Below are positions 57,670-64,000 of a stretch of 64,000 bases of DNA, piece after piece; the stretch's first letter is position 1; every line of letters begins with the position of its first letter. The translations under genes were made by a program, and so were the position numbers. The stretch is from Podocnemis expansa. Its lineage: Eukaryota > Chordata > Testudines > Podocnemididae. A model generated the notes under the pieces. That model worked only from the letters and a program-made list of their open reading frames with translations. It had not been told where the DNA came from and searched no databases. The DNA lies in the NCBI GenBank assembly GCA_007922195.1, contig ML681990.1, positions 40,836,741 through 40,900,740 of the forward strand. The letters are read 5' to 3'.

Positions 57670-59445
57670 TTGTCCATGAAACTTCATGTAAGGAACTTGT
57701 ACATAAGTGGTCTGACCTAGCGGTAATGACTGAGCTGGTTTCAACAAGCCAAAGACAGCCACAAGGCAGTAATCAGAAAGCAGGGATCAGAGTACTCACT
57801 ACAAGTGGGCTCAACAGAGAAGCCTCAGTGTCAGGAGTCAAAAGTCAGGATGGCATCAGAGACTGGAGATCAGAAAGTAAGGTGACAACTAGAAACACAA
57901 CTAATCAGAAGTCTCTGTGGTTAGCCAAACAACTTCCTGGGCCTCTCTCCAGCAAGAACTAGTAAGTAGCCAATCAGGTCACAGTGTGCTGTCTCTCTGG
58001 TCTCAGACTTCCTGACGTATCTAATCTTTAGCATACTCCTTAGCACTAGCTCACCACAACCTCATTGTGCTGATGTGGGCTCCTTAGTTACCCTAGCCCT
58101 GCAGACCTGGGGTCTTATCTCTTAGACATTATCTTGTGGGGGGGAGGGACGAAGATAGTCCAGATATGGTCCCAAATGTGATGCCTCAGACTTATTCCAT
58201 TGTTTTCTGTAAAAATCTCCAACTTTTTAAAGATGAATATTGCTGTTTCCTTTAACCCTGAAATCAGGTAATCCCACTTCCTTCCAATGCTATAAATATC
58301 ATAGAAGTGTAATGAAATAGTTTTCAAGAATTTATGACTCACTAAAGAAAGTATTTTGCCAGTAATGGGCCTTATTCAGCAATCCTTTCATTTGCATGCA
58401 CATGCCCTCACTTCCTGTTAGCTTTGTATTTTCCTTGTTGTCAAAAACACATTGCAGAGCAGCATCAGCTTTAGCCCAGCGTTTAACTGAAAAAAAATAC
58501 TTGAGTCAAGATTTCAAATCAGAGGACTGGGATTTTTTTCCTTTCATCATTTTACCCAACAGGGCAATCTTAATGTGGACAATTTAATTTATACCTTTAG
58601 AGCAAGGAAGTGCATAATCTCAAGCAGTAGGTAACGGAGAGGTGGCTGCATAGCACAGAAGCACCCAGCCTGCTGATATTCAATATACTGAATCTACTTC
58701 ATCTGGGGGCCTAGGCAGTGCCTTCACATTGGCAGCTGTTGCAAGGTGTTTCCTTGGGTCTTCACATCCCCAGGTGACAGCTGTGTATAATATATCAGTT
58801 TAGACAGGTGTTTGCTTTGTCAAAGAACTGACTTTTCGGAAGGAATAAAGCAATCAAATACCATTTTTTTCAGGTATAAGCATGTAATCATCACATTGAT
58901 GCATCACAGAATTTTATTTTATTTGCATTAAACACCATAAATGAATTTCTATAACATGACTACCTGATGGTGTTAATAGCAATGTTTTATCTAGTACAAT
59001 GGAGACATTTTCAAGGAGCGTTAATTTCAGTGGAAATATCATTAGTAATGCTAGTCATTTCAATATAGTAAAGAAAACCTACCCATATTTGTGAAAAAGA
59101 GTTGAGAGTATTTCCATGCTGTTTTCATCCCTATGGTATAATTCTCAATCTTGGATGGATCAGATATTGTGTGTCAGCCAGTGCTGCCATTGTTACTTCT
59201 GCACTGCAGTTGGCAGTGACATTACTGTCAGAGCTGCGGCACTCTGGTCACTCTGCTCTGAAGGCAGCACTGCCACCAGCAGTAGGATAGAGGTAAGGGT
59301 GACAATACTGTCTCTGCCCCACACAATGACCTTGTGATCCCCACATTGGTTCTTTTTGGGTCAGGGACTCCCACAGTTACACAACCTGTAAAATTTAAAA
59401 CTCATAAAATCCTAATACCATGAAATTCACCAAAATGAACCATGA
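57670..59445. other. No gene recognised
   Basis: A region near 57750-57880 repeats AGTCAGGA/ATCAGA-like words, as in some retroelement leaders, but no structure could be confirmed. Otherwise nothing. Confidence 0.45.
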
Positions 59446-59802
59446 TTTCAGGTGGGCCCTACCTATGAGGAATTTCCCTGGATCACTAACCTTGATTTTC
59501 AATAAATCTTGAAACACCGGGGAAGTTCCGGAAGACTAGCAGAAAGCTAACGTTGTCATATCTAAAAAGGGGAAATGGGATGACACAGATAATTGCTGGC
59601 TTGCCAGCCTGAGTCTGATCCTGTGCAAGATGATGGGAAGGCTGATATGGTACTTGATTACTAAAGAATTAGAGAAAGGTAATATAGTGAGTTGTGATGA
59701 ATCTCAGCTCTGTTTTTCATAAAACCATCAAATTAACTTGATCTCTTTTTTAGACAGATTTCAACTTTGGCTGAAAAGATATTTACTGTTGACGTAAAAC
59801 AT

Positions 59803-59900
59803 ACAAGGAGTCCTGTGGCACTTTTAAAGACTAACAAGTGTATTTCTTGCACGAGCTTTCGTGGGCATAATCCCACTGTCAGATTCATGAAATGGGAAAA
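59803..59900 (-). mobile_element. Nested Penelope-like tail with hammerhead relic
   Basis: ACAAGGAGTCCTGTGGCACT, TTAAAGACTAACAAGTGTAT and GAGCTTTCGTGGGCATAATC. Minus strand: CUGACAG (deleted core bases), helix II GUGGG-AUUAUG-CCCAC perfect, GAAA intact, stem III GC-UCGU-GC. Sits between LTINE RT blocks of the CR1. Flanking ACTGTTGACGTAA and GTGTTGATGTAA may be target-site copies. Confidence 0.65.
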
Positions 59901-60375
59901 AAATAGTATGTTAGGTGTGAATGTAAGTGTTGATGTAATATACTTAGACTTCAGTAAAATGTTTGACTTAGCTTTGTGCCACATGATATTTTGATTACAA
60001 AACTAAAACAGTACAAAATCAACATGGCACACATTACATGGATTTTAAAATGGTTAGCAGATTTCAAAATATCATTGTAAACAACATGCATTTTACTGCC
60101 AAATGTAAGATCAGACATCTAGAAACAAAGAATGCTGGCCATACTTACAAGATGATGAGGTAAGTGTTAACGCAATCCTTGGGTGTATAAACAGGGGAAT
60201 GGCTAGTCAGAGTAGAAAGGTTATATCACCTCTTTATGTGGCACTGGTGAGACCAAACTGGAATACTGTGTCCAGTTGTGGTCTCCACAGTTCAATCAGG
60301 AAGTTGATAAATTGAAAGGATTCAGAGAATAGACACAAGAATGATTCAAGGATTAGAAAATGTATATTATATTTA

Positions 60376-62485
60376 AAGGTATGGTTCTGTCACATAGATC
60401 ACAAATTCCATGACTTCTTGGGGCAGCAGCCCCAAAGCTGAAACAACAGCCAGGACTCAGTGGCATATGCAAGTTGTCTGGCACCCAGGGGCCAAGTAAA
60501 ACTTGCCTCTTCCCTCCCCCCAGTGCCTCATGCCCCACCCCCCGCCATATGCAGCCCCTGCACAGGGAAAGAGGGGTCTTGGTCCCCCCAGCTGCCCCAG
60601 GGAGCAGAGAGAGAGAGTTAGAGAGGCAGCCAGGTCTCCAGGCCCTGCTGCTGGGCTGCAGGTGTTGTGAGGTATGCCTGATCCCAGGGTGGACCTCACC
60701 TCTTCCTCCAGCCCTCAGGCGGTGAGGTTACAGTTTCTGGAGACCCAGAGGGGGCAGGCAAGTAGTTGGAGATCACGAAGACACGCTAGGTTCAGTCTGG
60801 GAAGGGGGGCGAGGGGACACAGGCCCACTCAATTCTACTGTGTCTCAGCTCAAGTCCCCTACCTGAGGCCAGGTGGGGGCCTGCTGTGGGGTCAGCAGAG
60901 TCCTCACTGCAACACTCTGACTACATCCCTTGTGTCATGGTCACCAGTCCGTCATCGTTCCCCTTGGCCACTTCTTTTCCCGGTTCCCATTGGTACCTGG
61001 TCTGTTCAGTCATCTTCGTCTTCACCGGGGTAATCATGGGAGGTTGCAGAACCCATCAATCTCATCGGAGGTGGCAGGTCCAGCAGCTTGCTGGGGCTGT
61101 CAGCCTAGGGAAGCTTGTCCAGGTCAGGGCTGGCCTTATCCCCTCCCCATTGTCACCAGCTGGCAACTCCAGGTCCCAGGGTCCCAGTGGAGCTACCGGG
61201 TCCTGTGGGTGAAGCAGGACAGGTGGTGTCTCTTCCATTGGGGCTGCCCCCAGGCTGCTGGCAGCCCTGGAGGGAGGGTAGGAACATCCTTCCCCTCCAG
61301 GAGACCCAGCCAGACTGAGCCACTGGGCCCTCACTTTATACTTCTTGTCCCACTCTTTGACTTCCAGCCTGACAGACAGGCCAGCTCTGGTTTTGCCCCA
61401 CTGGGGCTGGCTGGCCCTTCTTGCTCCCTCTTTGAGGGGGGCCGTGTCCCTTCACTACAGTGGGTGCTGGGCTGACCCTGCAGAGGACTGGATTAGAGGG
61501 GCCCCAACCGAGACTGTCCAGGTTCGGGGCATCACCCTGCACCCTCACCTTCCCACCATGCAGGCCAGACTGGCGACAGGGCAGATGCGGCTCCTTGTGC
61601 TGGAGGGGGCCTGTTCAGTGCTGGGAGGTGCAGGGTGTTCCTGCTCCAGTCCATCCCCAGCCTGTTGGTCTGCTGCAAGGTATGGGGAGGGCCAGCATGT
61701 GACTGCAGCGTCTGGAGCAGGGTTGAGTCCCATGCAGGGTGCCAGAGACCAGCCTGCCTCAGACCCAAGAAAGCAGTAGTCACACATCAGACCATCCCGC
61801 TCCCTGAGGTGGACCAGCCAGCTGAGGACAAGTGGGATAGTGGCCCCCCAGTGCTGAAAGGGCCCTCTCCAGGGTCAAGAGCTGCAGCTGTCCTGCTGCC
61901 ACTCTGGCCTGTGTGGTGGGAGGGTGGGGGTGCTGAATAGCACCCCAAAACTAGGCAGGTCAGGCCAGGACACATCTAATCCAGGCCTGGTGCCTCCCAG
62001 CATCCTGGCATTCAGGGGCCTGCCCCCTAACCCCCTCAGTATGCTACTGAGCCAGGTTTAGGTCAGCCCTTTTGGGGCTGGAGCAGCCATGTTCAGCCCC
62101 TCCCACAGGAACAGCAACCAACCCAGGAATCACTGGAGCAGAAACCACCATGTCAACAGAGCAGCATATGGGGGTCAGCCTGGGGGCCACCAGAGCACTG
62201 ACCCCAAGGCTAGCCACCAGAGCAGTCAGTCACTGGAGCAGCTGCCAGGGTTGGATCAGCTCCCCTAGTCTGGACCAGAGGAGGTCAGACCCTGCCACAA
62301 AAGCAGCAGCAGGGCTGGAGTAGCTGATTGTAGTCAGCCCCCAGCGGCACTCTGACTTAGTTCCTCTCACCCCCAGAGTATTTTAGTAAAAGTCAGGAAC
62401 AAGTCATGGGCCTCTGTCAGTTTTTTTTTATTGCCCACAGCCTGTCCCTGACTTTTACTAAAAATACCTGTGACTAAATTTTAAG
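60376..62485. mobile_element. GC-rich insertion interrupting the CR1, unclassified
   Basis: About 2.1 kb of GC-rich DNA with no similarity to CR1 that separates two collinear halves of one CR1. Near its left end it has GTTCTGTCACATAGATCAC, near its right end TACCTGTGACTAAATTTTAAG. Just inside the right end, 62379-62411 and 62433-62466 form inverted arms of about 33 bp (TTTTAGTAAAAGTCAGG…). Open frames are many because of base composition, with no domain that I recognise. Probably a DNA element; class unresolved. Confidence 0.5.
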
Positions 62486-62889
62486 ATTACTTATAGTAAC
62501 AGAATTAAGAAACTCAATCTGTTGTGTTGAACAAAGAGAATGGTAAAGCGGATAATCTGTAAGTACCTACAGGGGAACAAATATTTGTCAATGGGCTCTT
62601 TGGTTGTGCAGACAAAGATATAAGAAGATCCAATGGCTGGAAGATGAAACTAGACAAATTCAGTGTAGAAATAAGGGACAAATATAAAACTGTGAGGGCA
62701 ATTCACTAGTGGAACAATGTGGAAGAGTCTCCATCACTGGAAAATTTTAAATTAGAATTGGATTTTTTTTCCCCTACAAGATGTGTTCTATTTCAAACAG
62801 GAATGAATTCAGGGAAGCTTTATGGGCTCTGTTCTACAAGAGGTCACACTAAATGTGATCACTTCTGGATTTATAGTCTATGCTTCATG

Positions 62890-63975
62890 GTAGAGACACA
62901 GGAAAAATAGCAAAATGAAGACAGACCATGGTTCTTCTCTTCAATACTGAATTTTCATCCCACATTACAATAATATGTTAGTACCAGTAGTATAAATTCC
63001 TCATTCCCATTTACTCACCATCAGTGAAACAATAGGTCTAGAACAGAATTGTGAGCAGTAGGAAAATTAAGCATAGGAATTTTATATATTTTTCTTTTTA
63101 TACATTTAACCAAGCAATCAGGCTACAGTGATATTCAGACGTCCTTAATACACAGAGAAAACAATGTAGGCAAGAGATACAAATATAGTAGCTTTTCAGA
63201 TGGACTTCAGTATATTTTTCTGCCTTCCACTTTCTTCTTAATTCTACTGGTTGCCTTAACTCTCTTTTACTTTTCATATAATTATTTTTCCATATACTTC
63301 ACCCTGCTTCATAATAGATTTTCATAACTGACTTTTAAACTTTATTCAGGCTTCTCTTTGTGCCCAGAAGTTCATTCAGCTTTTGAGATCCAACACTTTC
63401 TTCACATTTAAGAGGAATTGACTGAAGAGCATTATAATTACTGTTTGGAAAGAAGAGCCTATTGATCCATATGCAGAGGAGAGTTGCCAAATTTGTCTCA
63501 GTTTAATGACATTCCTCCTAATCTAACAGTAGAATTCCTAATGTGAAACCTTGGCACCTCAAGCCCTTTTGGCTATGTCTCTGTTTCAAAAGTCTAAGAA
63601 ATCTTGATGGGCAACCTTTTGGCCAGGACTCCGACCATTTCAGAAATGTTCCATAAATAATCTCACACTCAGCTGTATGTAAAAACATGCATGTTGAAAG
63701 GGCACTGAGATCTCATGGTTCTTAGAAGTTGCTTTACTGGAGCATTGCCACATGAGGGATAAATACATACCATCTGCACCTTCTAAGAACAAGATTGCTT
63801 ATGCACTTTCATGAACATTTTTTTTTACCTGATTTACATCCAGACATCTGCTAAGAAATCTAGTAAACAGGAATTAGATAGGATTTGGGATAATTCATCA
63901 TGGCCCACATTGACTTCAGCATCCTAACCATGATATGCTATTGATCTCTTACCCCTTCTCAATAGTTCTCCACTC
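62890..63975. other. No gene recognised
   Basis: AT-rich. Nothing supported. Confidence 0.5.
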
Positions 63976-63978
63976 TTG

Positions 63979-64000
63979 GGCTATGTCTACACTAGGAAAA
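63979..64000 (+). mobile_element. Left end of another Harbinger-type element, cut by window
   Basis: GGCTATGTCTACACTAGG matches the terminal repeats at 19210 and 23800 (GGSTATGTCYACAC). Only the first 22 bases are in view. Confidence 0.6.

Larger units (their letters stand above)
59450..62885 (+). mobile_element. CR1 LINE split by a large insertion
   Basis: The left part (59450-60375) encodes VDVIYLDFSKMFDLALCHMI, the RT motif A of CR1/L2-type LINEs (YLDFSKAFD), then later blocks. The right part (62490-62885) continues ORF2 (YKYLQGNKYLSMGSLVV-like region) and ends with AGGTCACACTAAATGTGATC. Both parts are collinear and in one direction, with GC-rich DNA (60376-62485) between. A Penelope fragment is also nested at 59803-59900. 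Confidence 0.7.

Noticed and set aside
60674..61783. Frames of up to 181 codons in the GC-rich insertion
   Set aside because: Many overlapping frames in both directions with no conserved domain; explained by base composition.
63570..63590. GGCTATGTCTCTG as another Harbinger end
   Set aside because: Diverges after GGCTATGTCT; no palindromes or partner end nearby.

Overview
This is vertebrate genomic DNA with no recognisable host protein-coding exon. It is AT-rich non-coding sequence (intergenic or deep intronic) packed with transposable elements. Three things point to a non-avian reptile, most probably a turtle: CR1 LINE copies of several ages, Penelope-like fragments carrying hammerhead-type cores, and Ty3/gypsy relics of the Gmr1-like type together with 3-bp-TSD Harbinger elements and 8-bp-TSD hAT elements. 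The species is an inference; no host gene anchors it.

Layout. 1-3.5 kb: the 5' part of a Gmr1-like LTR retrotransposon on the minus strand (LTR, gag with zinc knuckle, protease, integrase start), broken by a frameshift and by a 114-bp foldback Penelope insertion. 5.8-9.2 kb: a hAT MITE, two oppositely oriented Penelope-like fragments and a CR1 tail. 9.3-14.6 kb: a second, older LTR retrotransposon on the plus strand with two diverged LTRs and decayed gag and protease, carrying nested Penelope, CR1 and hAT insertions. 14.6-19.2 kb: mostly featureless.

19.2-23.8 kb is the most striking locus. A 4.04-kb PIF/Harbinger transposon has terminal inverted repeats, an ATA target duplication and an uninterrupted 414-codon DDE transposase. 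A second gene on the opposite strand, spliced in two exons, encodes a Myb/SANT-like protein. Dense TTCGAA-centred palindromes lie at both ends, and a 100-N assembly gap sits next to a 43-bp tandem repeat. Related 434- and 437-bp non-autonomous copies occur at 19.2 and 45.0 kb, and another Harbinger-type left end begins in the last 22 bases.

24-64 kb: CR1 fragments (one about 2 kb with a reverse-transcriptase region), a solo LTR, hAT MITEs, a MIR SINE, microsatellites and further Penelope-like copies. One Penelope-like copy keeps part of a GIY-YIG endonuclease and has an inverted second copy of its own tail. A CR1 at 59.5-62.9 kb is split by a roughly 2.1-kb GC-rich insertion. Long stretches between these hold nothing I can identify.

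Working together: the Harbinger transposase (catalysis) and the Myb-like protein (DNA binding) form a two-protein transposition system, and the short palindrome-rich copies are its likely passengers. The Penelope relics repeatedly occur as inverted foldbacks around degenerate hammerhead cores.
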